In this document: positions 1-9,786 of the stretch, piece after piece | Position numbering within the stretch: position 1 is the first letter of the stretch | How the letters are laid out: each line of letters starts with the position of its first letter | From: Gonocerus acuteangulatus | Lineage: Eukaryota > Arthropoda > Insecta > Hemiptera > Coreidae | Reading direction: 5' to 3' | NCBI GenBank assembly: GCA_946811695.1 | Contig: OX328126.1 | Span: 84,038,036-84,102,035 of the forward strand | Length of the DNA: 64,000 nt | Notes under the pieces: generated by a model | Told to the model about the DNA's origin: nothing | The model's input: only the letters and a program-made list of their open reading frames with translations | The model's database searches: none | Translations under genes and position numbers: made by a program

Positions 1-90
1 TTAAGGGGTTTATGACACATTTTTACCGATCAAATCAATGTTTCGGGGGAGGGAGGGTAGCAGCCCCCAAGCCCCCCCCCCTTATATACG
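1..90. repeat. dispersed C/G-rich repeat, copy 1
   Basis: This stretch matches the reverse complement of 16855-16940: a C-rich block next to a segment ending in 'gggtttatg.cacatttt'. The class is unknown. It is cut by the window edge. Confidence 0.55.
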
Positions 91-365
91 CACATGGGTT
101 AGAAGTATAAGATGGAAGTGAGCTGCAGACTGGTGCCACTCCCACTAACCACGGGTCACTCTTCCCTCATCCACCATTACACTCGCACTAACCTCGGGTC
201 ACTTATCGAATTATTGTGTTCCACTCGCACAAACCTCGGGACAAATAGTTATTTTTTGCTATAATAATAAATAAAATAATGTAAATAAATATTTGGACAG
301 CAAAAGGAAACTAAAAAAAACAGATTACATAAGTCTTAGGATAATCAAATTTTTCATATAAATAT

Positions 366-427
366 AATATGTAGACTTTAATGAAGCTTCGGGTCAATTT
401 GACCCGAGGTTAGTAACCAAGGGTTAA
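366..427 (-). mobile_element. piggyBac-like terminal sequence
   Basis: Read on the minus strand this begins TTAACCCTTGGTTACTAACC and runs into a short palindrome at 390-406. TTAA followed by CCCTT resembles piggyBac ends. Related 'ctaacctcgggtc' copies lie at about 145-240 on the plus strand, so the body may lie to the left. No matching second TTAA end was found, so this is a tentative partial element. Confidence 0.4.
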
Positions 428-469
428 ATAAACAGGGGACACAAAAAAAATAAATATGTGGCTAGAGAA

Positions 470-769
470 ATTTGTTTTAAATATTATTACCTTTTATCTA
501 CCTCTATAACGGTTGGGAAATCGTAGTACGTGGAAGTTGACCATTCGAATGCTTACTAAATTCTCTACAAAAAAGGTTCTGAAGCAATATTCGATGGGGC
601 AACGTCAATCAGAGATATAAGCGCTTAAAACTTAAAAAGTGTTTGTTTTGTTGTATTGAAAGGGGTTTTTTTTTCTTTGTTTATCTCACTTTTTAAATGG
701 TTGTTTCTTGTTTAAAATTGCATTTATTAGTAAAATTAGTATAGTAGTAAAATAAGCTAAGAAACGGTG

Positions 770-826
<57 letters not shown>

Positions 827-1460
827 CGGCGCATCAACTGTTTGGCTATTAGCGCCGGGCTATCTACAGGTTGCCACCCTTTTCTAATGCCAACAGCACG
901 TGGTAGGTCACCCATTCAGGTACTGACCACGCCCGACGTTGCTTAACTTCGGTGATCTACGGGAACCGGTGTATTCAACGTGGCTATGGCCGTTGGCGGT
1001 GAAAGGTATTGTTAATAAGTTTGGAGTGGCTGTGGTAATCATGATGGCAGTAGCTAATCATGATGACGTATGCATAATTTGTTTTGAATTCTCCTATATA
1101 ACCTTCCTCATAGCCTCCAACTGAAGTTGTCGTTATTTATTATTTTATAGAAAGATTTAACCCACGACAGAATGGAATTTTATTCGCCATGAAGCACATA
1201 TTTACAGTTGGTTATAAAAGTAAAACGAATTTGCTAGTAAAACAAGATACTTAAAATGACGAATTTTTGGTTGTTTATAATAGAGCCTTTTCAGCAGTAG
1301 TCAAAGAGTAAGTACGTTTTCAGTAAATAATTGTATTGACTTATACAGATTAAGAATTATCCGCTTCTGTGTAAGTTGGCTACTGTCAGTTTCTATTCCA
1401 TCTCTTCGATATGTAACCGCGCTAAGATGACGCAGTTCCTGCGAGTCGGGCTTTTTTTTT
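470..1460 (-). mobile_element. Helentron-like family A, partial
   Basis: The 5' tip lies at 1417-1455 and reads, on the minus strand, 'gactcgcaggaactgcgtca' followed by the subterminal 'cttagcgcggtt'. The interior at 1130-1440 matches the reverse complement of 38245-38600, and 530-720 matches other family A interiors. The 3' hairpin is not present, so the left boundary is approximate. A SINE inserted at 776-997. Confidence 0.6.
776..997 (-). mobile_element. 5S rRNA-headed SINE, full length
   Basis: On the minus strand, 997 to 889 reads as 5S rRNA from its first nucleotides (GCCAACGGCCATAGCCACG) to its last (CTGTTGGC). About 109 nt are present against roughly 120 in animals, with a gap near the 3' arm. 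The internal control region is recognisable, including 'AAGTTAAGCAACGTCGGG' and 'GAATGGGTGACC'. A tail at 826-888 contains 'ggcgctaatagcc' and 'gatgcgccg', followed by about 50 A. The 10-bp direct repeat ggtgaaaggt flanks the unit at 766-775 and 998-1007, so it is a retroposed SINE with a complete 5' end, not a 5S gene. Confidence 0.88.
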
Positions 1461-1739
1461 TCTATGCAAATATAAAGAAATGAAACCGATTTCGATTTTA
1501 TGCATCTATTGTCTCATAACCCATTTGATTTCGCTTTGAATTGATATTTACATAACCACACATCTGTTCCTTACTTCAACCATCCCCTACATCAATGAAG
1601 CCCTAACTACACGGTACTAACAATGCGGTTTGTTCTTCAATTGAGTGGGAATTGAGGAAGATACTGTGTGAATGCTTCGCGACTACTACAAATAGATTAT
1701 TAACGTTCATTTTCGTTATAAATAACATAAAGAAAGGTA

Positions 1740-2066
1740 AGTAAAGATGGAATGGTTGGGATTCGGCTAAAGAAACCCCAATATGATTTTTGTTAAACAA
1801 ATCTATATTTTGGACGTTTCGGCTACTCATTGGTAGCCTTCGTCAGCTATGGAAATGCCTGGAGGCAGAGGAAGGTTACTTAACTGTCAACATTGGTCTT
1901 CCTCTGCCTCCAGGCATTTCCATAGCTGACGAAGGCTAACAATGAGTAGCCGAAACGTCCAAAATATAGATTTTTTTAACAAAAATCGTATTGAGGTTTC
2001 TTTAGCCGAATCCCAACCATTCCATCTTTACTTATCACCTCGACGGCTAACTATCTAATCATCATG
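1740..2066. mobile_element. hairpin retroelement with hammerhead-like motifs
   Basis: Two inverted arms of about 140 bp (about 1740-1884 and 1897-2035) surround a short spacer. Each arm holds a copy of a motif reading CTGACGA, a six-pair stem-loop, then GAAACGTC: minus strand 1812-1846, plus strand 1926-1960. The 13-bp direct repeat ataaagaaaggta flanks the unit at 1727-1739 and 2067-2079, which indicates one insertion event. There is no coding capacity. A link to Penelope-like elements is inferred from a comparable motif beside the element near 52 kb. Confidence 0.65.
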
Positions 2067-2079
2067 ATAAAGAAAGGTA

Positions 2080-2420
2080 GTTACTTTAGTAAATATATTT
2101 TAGTTATTTCTATTACAGTACCTACTGCTTCTTCGTTATCATTACAATCTATTATCTATATTTTAACACCGACGTATACACAACTCAGATTTGTGGGACT
2201 GTTTTTAGGTTGGGATATCTACAGGTTACCAGCAACTTTAACTGCCAAATGTCTATGTTAAAGCCCAGATTGAGCAACTTTTCTTTGAAAGAGAAGATAT
2301 CACCTCCTTTTTTTAATCGAACTCATATTAGGCACTTAATGTTCCCGTCTTATGGGGTAATACTACCGAGCAACGTTTTTCTTAGTATTTCATTTTTTAT
2401 GGGCTTAAAAGCGTCCTTTA
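2080..2420. other. unassigned AT-rich DNA
   Basis: No convincing coding, RNA or repeat signal was seen. The short open frames have no recognisable motif. Confidence 0.5.
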
Positions 2421-2428
2421 CTAATCAC

Positions 2429-4800
2429 TAGAGCCCGGAAGTTAGGCAAAATGCCTTTTTTTATCTGAATGGATATATTGAAGAATCAGATAGAAATAAA
2501 TATGTTTCAGTGCATTTAGGAAGTGTAAAGATAATTTTTATTTTGCCTTTTTTGCCTATTTTGGCTATTTTAAGATTTAATGCCTTTTTTTGCCCTTTTT
2601 ACTATTTTTTTTCTGGGATTTAAACATTTTAGAAAGCACCGTTCATCGAAGACAAAAAAGTTAGCACACGTTAAATTACATATATCCGTCACAAATATCT
2701 ATTCGAGAGCTCATTTTCCCAACCCATGGATTTAACCTCTATAAATAACAGATCCTTCCTTAGTAGAAGGAATGATGAAGCATAATGAATACCAGGAGAG
2801 AGACAGGATGAGAGAAGTACGTCACTTCTTCTTCCTCACACCCCTTTTGCTGTGACGATGGTTAGTTAACTGGTACTCCGGATTTCGAAATATTAAGATA
2901 TTGCAGAGGAAGGGAGGAAATAACTTCCCTCTAACAGGACAATTATAAAATAAGCTGTTAGTCTACTGTTGAACTTCTTAAAGACAGCTCGTGTGTTCGT
3001 TCTCACTTATTTATCATGCCGAAAGTTTCATCGTTGCGTGGTAAATTACATAGCTATGTTTGCGAATTCGGTTCGGATTTACTTTCTACTGATGGAGCCA
3101 TACTCTTCTGCAAAGTCTGTGAAAAATCTATCAATCACGATAAAAAGTATTTTATTACTTAACATTTCGCAACAACGAAACATAAATCTAGGATAAATAC
3201 TGTTGGCCCTAAGATTAATTTAATTGCAACAGCGGTTACAACATCCAGCAGGCAATCTCAGTTTTCCCTGGATCTATGCAAAGCTTTCTTGGACTCAGGA
3301 ATTCCGTTCTGGAAACTGGAAAATCAATCCCTGAGGACATTTCTGCAAAAGTACACTAAAGAAGAGGTTCCATCATAATCCACGTTAAGAAAAACGTATT
3401 TAAATATCACCTTTGAAGAGACGATGCAGAGGATTCGACTCAGAGTTGCAGAAAAGAAGATCTGGATCTCCATTGATGAAACTACGGATGCAATGGGACG
3501 TTACATAGCCAATGTTATCATTGGAACCATGGAAGCAAAGCAAACTGACTTATCATCAGTATATCTTTTGACGACAGAGGAGATGGAGAGAGCAAATGGT
3601 ACCACAGTGGCACAGTTGTTTACCAATTCACTAATACTACTCTGGTCGGACGGAATACGGCATGATGATGTCCTACTTTTTGCCACAGATGCAGCACCTT
3701 ACATGAAAAAAGCAGCTAAAGCCTTACGAGTTCTCTTTCCTAAAATGCTCCACCTCACTTGTCTAGCACATGGCCTCCACAGAATCGCTGAAGAGATAAG
3801 AAGTTTGTATCCTCACGTGGATAAATTAGTTTCTAGCGCCAAGAAAATCTTCCTAAAATCACCCTCTCGAATCCGGGTTTTTAAGAACATAGCACCAGAG
3901 CTGGCTTTACCTCCTCAGCCAGTTCTTACCGGATGGGGAACCTGGATCTCAGCAGTAATATATTACTGCAACAACTTGGACAAGATACGTGAGGTAGTTC
4001 ATGCAGTATCAGTAGACGAAGTTAGTTCAGTTCGCGAGGTAAAAATGTTGCTGGACCAAGAAGAGCTTAGCAATGATCTGGCATTTATAAAAGCACATTA
4101 TAGTGTGATACCGGAAGCAATCTTGAAGTTAGAGAAAAGAGATGATTCGCTGGTATCATCTATGGGGATCTTCGAAGATGCTGTAAATCAACTGCTCCAA
4201 ACACCAGGAGAAAAAGGAAAGAGTGTCAGTGAAAAAGTTAAACGTGTTCTGAGAGCTAATGTGGATATCGAAAAAATTAAGAACATTCGTAATGTTCTGA
4301 AAGGCGAAAATTCTGTTTTAACTGGCATGTGTCCTTTCGATGTAGCTTGTTTCAAATTTGCGCCTATCACTTCAGTGGAAGTAGAACGTTCCTTTTCCAT
4401 GATGAAAAACATTCTTTCTGACATGCGTCTGTCTATGAGAGTTGATACTTTAAAAAAGCATCTTGTTGTAGCTTGTAATCAGGGAAAGTAAGAGTAAGTA
4501 CAGTATTTAAAATGCACCTTTTAATTGATAATTAGGAATGAGATTCCTCTTTGCCTTCACTCCTTGTAAATACCTATTTTAATTAAAGTACTTTTATGTA
4601 TTTCAAGTGCCTTCTTGCCTGCCTATTTTAACCAAAATTAAATGCCTAACTTCCGGGCTCTAATAATGAGTAAGATTCATCTTTGCCTTCACTCCTAATA
4701 AATGCCTATTTTAACTAAAGTACTGCCTATTTTCAGTACTTTAACTGCCTTTTTGCCTGCCTATTTTAACCAAAAATAAATGCCTAACTTTCGGGCTCTA
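2429..4800 (+). mobile_element. hAT transposon, CGGBP1-like family
   Basis: The ends are near-identical 20-bp terminal inverted repeats: tagagcccggaagttaggca on the left and, read inwards from the right, tagagcccgaaagttaggca. The 8-bp target duplication ctaatcac lies at 2421-2428 and 4801-4808, as expected for hAT. The body holds one transposase frame (3016-4491) with two stops. The right end is duplicated: 4527-4662 and 4668-4800 are similar and both finish in 'tgcctaact.cgggctct'. An internally deleted relative lies at 32510-33295. Confidence 0.93.
3016..4491 (+). pseudogene. hAT transposase with BED-like zinc finger, two stops
   Basis: A single frame runs from ATG 3016 to the stop after 4488, about 490 codons, broken by TAA at 3160-3162 and 3376-3378. 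The 355-codon open segment from 3424 is therefore only the C-terminal part. The N-terminus carries a C-x2-C (FCKVCE) with downstream HF..TKH, a BED-type finger resembling CGGBP1-like proteins. The middle contains SIDETTD and ATDAAPYMKKA, the acidic catalytic blocks of hAT enzymes, then CLAHGLHRIAEEI. The C-terminus has VERSFSMMKNILSDMR, the hAT dimerisation region. Both stops fit a single C-to-T change in a CAA glutamine codon, so inactivation looks recent. Flanking inverted repeats and an 8-bp target duplication confirm the context. Confidence 0.9.
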
Positions 4801-4839
4801 CTAATCACAAACGATATAAAAGAGTTTGTATGTGCTGGA

Positions 4840-5439
4840 ACAGTTTTTAGATGTACCAAAAATTAGATTTTTCAACTTTCGATTTTTAAAGTCGAGTTCA
4901 ATTTTTAAGACCATTTTTCTTATTCTTTAAACTTTAAAGTCGATTTTCTCCGAACCATGTTTTTCAACTCGGACGATACTCTGGCGTCCTCAATTTTCAC
5001 CCGATTAACTTTAAATTTTAACTGCAGAATCCTAATGATATTTGATAGTTACGTACGTATTAATTAAATTATTTAGATTTCACGAAAAAAAAATTTCTTA
5101 AAAATCCTAAACATTTTAATAAATTTAACCTTTACTACATATGACTATATTTAACCTTTACTACATATGACTATATTTAACCTTTACTACATATGACTAT
5201 ATTTATCCTTTATTCTTATTACTATAAAATATTCTTAGTTTTTTGTTCTAGGTTAAAAATTGCCTATTAAACTATCGCCCATGAAAAAAGATTGTTTCCG
5301 TTCATTAGACACATTACCACCATTTTGTTTTTGAATAATTACAATTTTTTTTGTTTACTTTAACATTCCATATAAGAAGTATGGAATATTGATTTATTTT
5401 TTGTTCATAAATTGGAGAAAATTGTTGGTTTTGACCACA

Positions 5440-5442
<3 letters not shown>
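4840..5442 (+). repeat. dispersed repeat, copy 1 of 2
   Basis: This stretch matches 40785-41425 in the same orientation. Shared words include 'ttttcacccgattaact', 'aattttaactgca', 'atgaaaaaag' and 'cataaattggagaaaat'. No coding motif or terminal repeat was seen. A 26-bp unit is repeated about three times at 5136-5205. Confidence 0.65.
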
Positions 5443-5520
<78 letters not shown>

Positions 5521-5679
5521 GGCGCATCTACATCTAGGTCATTAGCGCCGACATCCAGGGTGCAGCGAGGAATTTTTCCAGCCCCTGAGATGAGAAAATT
5601 CCTGCCGGAGGTGGGAATCGAACCCACCATCTCCCGCTTATGAATCCAAGGCGCTAGCCACTAGACCACGGGAGACCCC
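5443..5679 (-). mobile_element. tRNA-derived SINE (Met-like head)
   Basis: On the minus strand the head starts GGGGTCTCCCGTGGTCTAG and contains A box TGGTCTAGTGG and B box GGTTCGATTCC. The anticodon-loop-like TTCATAA would read CAT. The tail contains 'ggcgctaatgacctaga' and 'gatgcgccgtt', then about 75 A. This is the commonest SINE here, with near-identical copies at 23343, 23668, 37365, 39029, 48940 and 52840. It sits just downstream of the transporter gene, in the same orientation. Confidence 0.88.
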
Positions 5680-5848
5680 ATACAACGTATTGTTACCTCT
5701 TAACACTTACAGCGATCGGGTGTCCAATATTAAATAATAATAATTATAGACTCATTACATATGCTTTATTAGTTATAATTTATCATTTATAAGGTTATGT
5801 TAATCACGGAAGAAGGGCTTAGTGCAAGTTCAAGTTTTCTATTCTTGG

Positions 5849-7621
5849 TTACCGTGAATTTTGAACACTCTCTTCTGACGGTGAGGGTGACGGAGTTATA
5901 TCCATGGCATCGTTTTCTAGCATGGTGATCCACCTGGCGTCGGGTTCCTTCGGGAAGGTTCGTCTGAACTCGTGCGAATGCTTGCTTGAATAAGCCAAGT
6001 AGAAGACGAGTCCTATCGCTAGCCAGCATATCGTCAGGATCCAAGGAGCGTCTGAATACGGAACAGTCGTCAGAACAGAATGTGCAATCACGAACAGAGG
6101 TATGATCGGACTGATTGTTATATAGTACGGCAAGTGGCTTCGGTTGTTTTGCGGCTGCCGGCCTAAAAGTAACCCAAAAGATACAAATAGGCCTAGAAAT
6201 ATTATCAAACAAATTTTGAAAAGGATATGTGCGCTTTTTTGGGTGAGTTTGAATAATATTGAGGCTGCGAAGATGCACGCAGTGCAGTTCATTATTAGAA
6301 GAATTGATATGCGTTCTGTGATTTTTGTCGGTTCATAGATTCTTGGTCTGTTGATAAGCAACCATCGTCCACCTTGGTCTTGAGGCTTGGGTATTTCCTC
6401 GCATCGGTATCTCGTCAACAGTAGGCATACGCTGATTATATAGTACTCAAGAGATGTGTAATAAATCGATAATAACGAGAGATATTTCATTTTTATAAAG
6501 ATACCAAGAACCCCCAATATCGAAACCATTGTAAATGTGGAAATCACAGGGGTTTTAGTGGTCTCCTGAACATAGCTTAAAAATGGGAACAACATACCGT
6601 CTTTCGACATGCAATAGATGAGTCTCGTCAATGAAAACATGTTGGCGTAACTAGATGCAACCATGCTGCATATGGCGCCCAGACCTATCAACCATCCTAC
6701 ATGCTTTGCCAGACCGAGGACTTCCAAGATTTCTATGACGCTTCCTTTAGATTTCATTCTTGCCTGTCCTGGAAGAAGGCCGTATATGAACGAAAATGTC
6801 GAATAGCAGAATATAGCAAGTATCGTAGCGTAGGATATGCTATTTGGGATCGTTTGACTTGGATCTACAGCTTCTTCTCCCAGATAAACCGCAAGTTCTA
6901 ATCCTGCGTAGCTGTGTTGCGCGATGGTGAATCCTTTAGCGAAGAACTCAATCGTCCTGTTGAATTCGGATCCTGCATACGTCCTGTCCAAATCGGCGAA
7001 GTACAGAAAAATCATGAAAATTACAAACATTGCGATCATATTAGTTATATTTATGAAACAGTTCGTTATTGCAGATTCGTTGGAAAATGTCGAGTAAAGT
7101 CCTGCAAGCAAAAGGCAGAATGGAATCGCAGACAAATCTGGAGCATTTTCAAAGATTGAAGTTTCAGAAAAGTCGTAAATCACCAGAGACCTATCTGCAG
7201 AACCTTTGATTGTTCCATTAAAAAAATATTGATCTATGAAAGTTGTCAGTGCGCGAATACGGAAAATGAACTTCATGGAAAGTGATAATATCATAACCCA
7301 CCCAGTAAGAAACCCCATAAGCTCACCCATGGTATGATAGCTGTAGTCATAAGGTCCTCCTGTACACGGCGCAAGACTAGCGAGTTCTCCGTAGCATTTG
7401 GCCGCCAGGAGTGCAACGAATCCTCCGATTATGTACCACGGCGTCGCCATAGGCCCGTAGAATATGGATGCGCTGGTGATTTCTATGTAGAAGTGTACAC
7501 CAATGATGCCTCCGAAGCAGAAAAGCGTTGCACGAATCGTCGTGTAGACTCTAGCCAATGGGTTCAATTCTCTAACGAGGTTCTTCTTCTTCGTCTTCAT
7601 TCCCAGGCGAAGTGGATGCAT
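5849..7621 (-). CDS. cationic amino acid transporter-like protein (SLC7/CAT type)
   Basis: This is an uninterrupted 590-codon frame with no introns, about the length of a complete CAT protein (roughly 600-650 residues). It is strongly hydrophobic with about 12 apparent membrane segments, so a plasma- or endomembrane amino acid permease is likely. CAT-family landmarks appear in order: GGPYDYSYHTMGELMGFLTGW near residue 90, GEEAVDPSQTIP near 250, RLIYCMSKDGMLFPFL near 335, and a TM8-9 block ending LLLTRYR. The first membrane segment is unusual: where CAT proteins have a glycine-rich 'GAG' substrate-binding stretch, this one reads FGGIIGVHFYIE. Intron absence suggests a retrogene, but no poly(A) tract attributable to the gene was found. 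The start is the first ATG after in-frame stops; a second ATG lies seven codons later. Expression is unknown. Confidence 0.78.
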   Translation of the reverse strand: MHPLRLGMKTKKKNLVRELNPLARVYTTIRATLFCFGGIIGVHFYIEITSASIFYGPMATPWYIIGGFVALLAAKCYGELASLAPCTGGPYDYSYHTMGELMGFLTGWVMILSLSMKFIFRIRALTTFIDQYFFNGTIKGSADRSLVIYDFSETSIFENAPDLSAIPFCLLLAGLYSTFSNESAITNCFINITNMIAMFVIFMIFLYFADLDRTYAGSEFNRTIEFFAKGFTIAQHSYAGLELAVYLGEEAVDPSQTIPNSISYATILAIFCYSTFSFIYGLLPGQARMKSKGSVIEILEVLGLAKHVGWLIGLGAICSMVASSYANMFSLTRLIYCMSKDGMLFPFLSYVQETTKTPVISTFTMVSILGVLGIFIKMKYLSLLSIYYTSLEYYIISVCLLLTRYRCEEIPKPQDQGGRWLLINRPRIYEPTKITERISILLIMNCTACIFAASILFKLTQKSAHILFKICLIIFLGLFVSFGLLLGRQPQNNRSHLPYYITISPIIPLFVIAHSVLTTVPYSDAPWILTICWLAIGLVFYLAYSSKHSHEFRRTFPKEPDARWITMLENDAMDITPSPSPSEESVQNSR

Positions 7622-7867
7622 ATTTGATTAACAATTGTTCCTCCACCTTACTGATTATCAAGAACTCAAATTTTAACGCAAAACACATGTTATTCATTTC
7701 TATTTAATTCTTAGTAACAACAACCACAGGTTACAACAGAAACGACTCTTAAAATTCAATTTGTTTAGCTTTAGTTAACCCTCATCTACGGACATATTTT
7801 TTCCGCTAATACTGACAAGAGATCCCAAATTGAAAATTGAATTGAGTGTCAATTTATTATTGACACA

Positions 7868-8027
7868 GTATTTTAGGGCGAGTTATCTATAGGTTACCGC
7901 CCTTTTCTAGCCAGGATAGAGTTGAAGCCTTTTGTTTTTTTAAAAGAAAAGCCACCAACCCTAGGCTCGAATCCACAAGCTCAGGCTCGGAGTGCATACG
8001 CCTTAGTACTCACGGCCACCGGGCTTC
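7868..8027 (-). mobile_element. tRNA-derived SINE (Leu/Ser-like head)
   Basis: On the minus strand the head reads GCCCGGTGGCCGTGAGTACT and later GGATTCGAGCC (B box). The long spacing between them fits a tRNA with a long variable arm. The 3' part, 'agaaaagggcggtaacctat' then 'agataactcgccc', matches the tail of the 5S-headed SINE at 776-997. There is no clear poly(A) and no target duplication, so it is old or truncated. Confidence 0.62.
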
Positions 8028-8236
8028 AAATGTATTAATAAAATACTTAATAATATTGAGTAAAATAGTAATAAAATATTTAATAATGCTGAATACTCAA
8101 TTATTAATAAACCACGTACAGGGTGTCTGGTGGCAAATTTATATTTTTAAATACGGGTATTTCAAAAAGCAATAAACGGTGCGGAGGGAAGGTGGCGCCG
8201 TTGGAATTATCGATTGTGCGGATTTGTCAGTCACGA

Positions 8237-9307
8237 TGACGCAGTGGTCGAGTGAGCATCGCGCTTTCGCTTTGGAGACATTTTTTGAAAGTAATGATTC
8301 TTACGTAATTTGTTCAAAGTTTGGTATTCGGCGAATACGTGATGGACCGAGTGTAAATTTAATTCGTTGGTGGGTGCATTTTGTTCAAAGTTTGGTATTC
8401 GGCGAATACGTGATGGACCGAGTGTAAATTTAATTCGTTGGTGGGTGCATTTTGTTCAAAGTTTGGTATTCGGCGAATACGTGATGGACCGAGTGTAAAT
8501 TTAATTCGTTGGTGGGTGCATTTTGTTCAATGTTTGGTATTCGGCGAATACGTGATGGACCGAGTGTAAATTTAATTCGTTGGTGGGTGCATTTTGTTCA
8601 AAGTTTGGTATTCGGCGAATACGTGATGGACCGAGTGTAAATTTAATTCGTTGGTGGGTGCATTTTGTTCAAAGTTTGGTATTCGGCGAATACGTGATGG
8701 ACCGAGTGTAAATTTAATTCGTTGGTGGGTGCATTTTGTTCAATGTTTGGTATTCGGCGAATACGTGATGGACCGAGTGTAAATTTAATTCGTTGGTGGG
8801 TGCATTTTGTTCAAAGTTTGGTATTCGGCGAATACGTGATGGACCGAGTGTAAATTTAATTCGTTGGTGGGTGCATTTTGTTCAAAGTTTGGTATTCGGC
8901 GAATACGTGATGGACCGAGTGTAAATTTAATTCGTTGGTGGGTGCATTTTGTTCAAAGTTTGGTATTCGGCGAATACGTGATGGACCGAGTGTAAATTTA
9001 ATTCGTTGGTGGGTGCATTTTGTTCAAAGTTTGGTATTCGGCGAATACGTGATGGACCGAGTGTAAATTTAATTCGTTTGTGGGTGCATTTTTTTTCGAA
9101 AATTCTCGAGGCCAGGCAACGAATGTCAACGGTGAAAATTTTCGACGCATGATTACGGAACTCTTTTTGCCAAACCTGCATGCTGATCCACGTACTCTTC
9201 ACACACGTGGTTTCAACCGGCTGGGGCGACTGCACACATAGCCAGAGCTGATGAATTTGCTTCGAGAAAATTTTCCCCCAAAACTGATCAGTCACCCGAT
9301 CAAACTC

Positions 9308-9364
<57 letters not shown>

Positions 9365-9580
9365 GAGCTACCTCAAAGAGAGGGTTTACAATGACAATCC
9401 CCAATCTCTTGTGGCTTTAAAGGAAAATATTCGTCGAGAAATCAGCTCAATTGAACCAAGTTTACTGCAGCATGTGGCGCAGAACACAAGGCTCCGTTTT
9501 GAACAGTGTGTTCAACTCGACGGAAGGCATCTGGATGGCATACTCTTTAAAAAATAAAATCCGCATTTCCATTCTATCGT
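8237..9580 (+). pseudogene. mariner-like transposase remnant (DUF4817 N-terminus, DDE C-terminus)
   Basis: From 8237 the frame reads MTQWSSEHRAFALETFF, the start typical of DUF4817 transposase-like proteins of arthropods, then FGIRRIRDGPSVNLIRWWV, a helix-turn-helix-like stretch. The latter is where the 71-bp repeat begins. After the array, 9137-9300 encodes NGENFRRMITELFLPNL and, after a frame shift, TWFQPAGATAH, matching the 'WFQ.DGA..H' block around the second acidic residue. After the poly(T) run, YLKERVYNDNPQSLVALK and RFEQCVQLDGRHLDGILF give the C-terminus, ending at TAA about 9560. The protein is broken by the array, frame shifts and the poly(T) run. Confidence 0.82.
8312..9092 (+). 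repeat. 71-bp tandem array, about 11 copies
   Basis: The unit starts 'gttcaaagtttggtattcgg' and recurs at 8312, 8383, 8454, 8525 and so on to 9022, almost without change apart from an occasional 'aaag' to 'aatg'. The unit is transposase helix-turn-helix coding sequence. Since 71 is not a multiple of three, the frame rotates with each copy. Confidence 0.95.
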
Positions 9581-9786
9581 TCAATGCTCTTAATAAAACT
9601 TTTTGTCAATTATTACGTTTTTTATTTATGTTTGAAAATATAAATCTGCTACCAGACACCCTGTACTTACAGAGTGTTTACCGATTTACAATCCGATTTT
9701 TTTTTAAATATTTTTCTATAAATGCATACACATTTATACCACAATATTTAAGAAAAAAAGAAGAAGTAAAAATAAAAACATCCATT

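Larger units (their letters stand above)
8117..9665 (+). mobile_element. Tc1/mariner-superfamily element, DUF4817 type
   Basis: The terminal inverted repeats start TACAGGGTGTCTGGT and run about 35 bp: left from 8119, right ending at 9663, each bordered by TA. The interior holds the N-terminal (8237-8380) and C-terminal (9100-9580) parts of a transposase in the same orientation. Between them lies an 11-copy 71-bp array (8312-9092). A poly(T) run at 9311-9361 also interrupts the coding remnant. The element cannot encode a functional enzyme. Confidence 0.82.

Noticed and set aside
888..997. A functional 5S rRNA gene
   Set aside because: About 10 nt are missing from the 3' arm, a SINE tail and poly(A) follow, and a target duplication surrounds it.
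1738..2035. Assembly artefact (inverted duplication)
   Set aside because: The arms differ at several positions and a 13-bp target duplication flanks the unit, which favours a real insertion.
5787..6278. 163-codon frame overlapping the transporter
   Set aside because: Other-frame shadow of the transporter gene.
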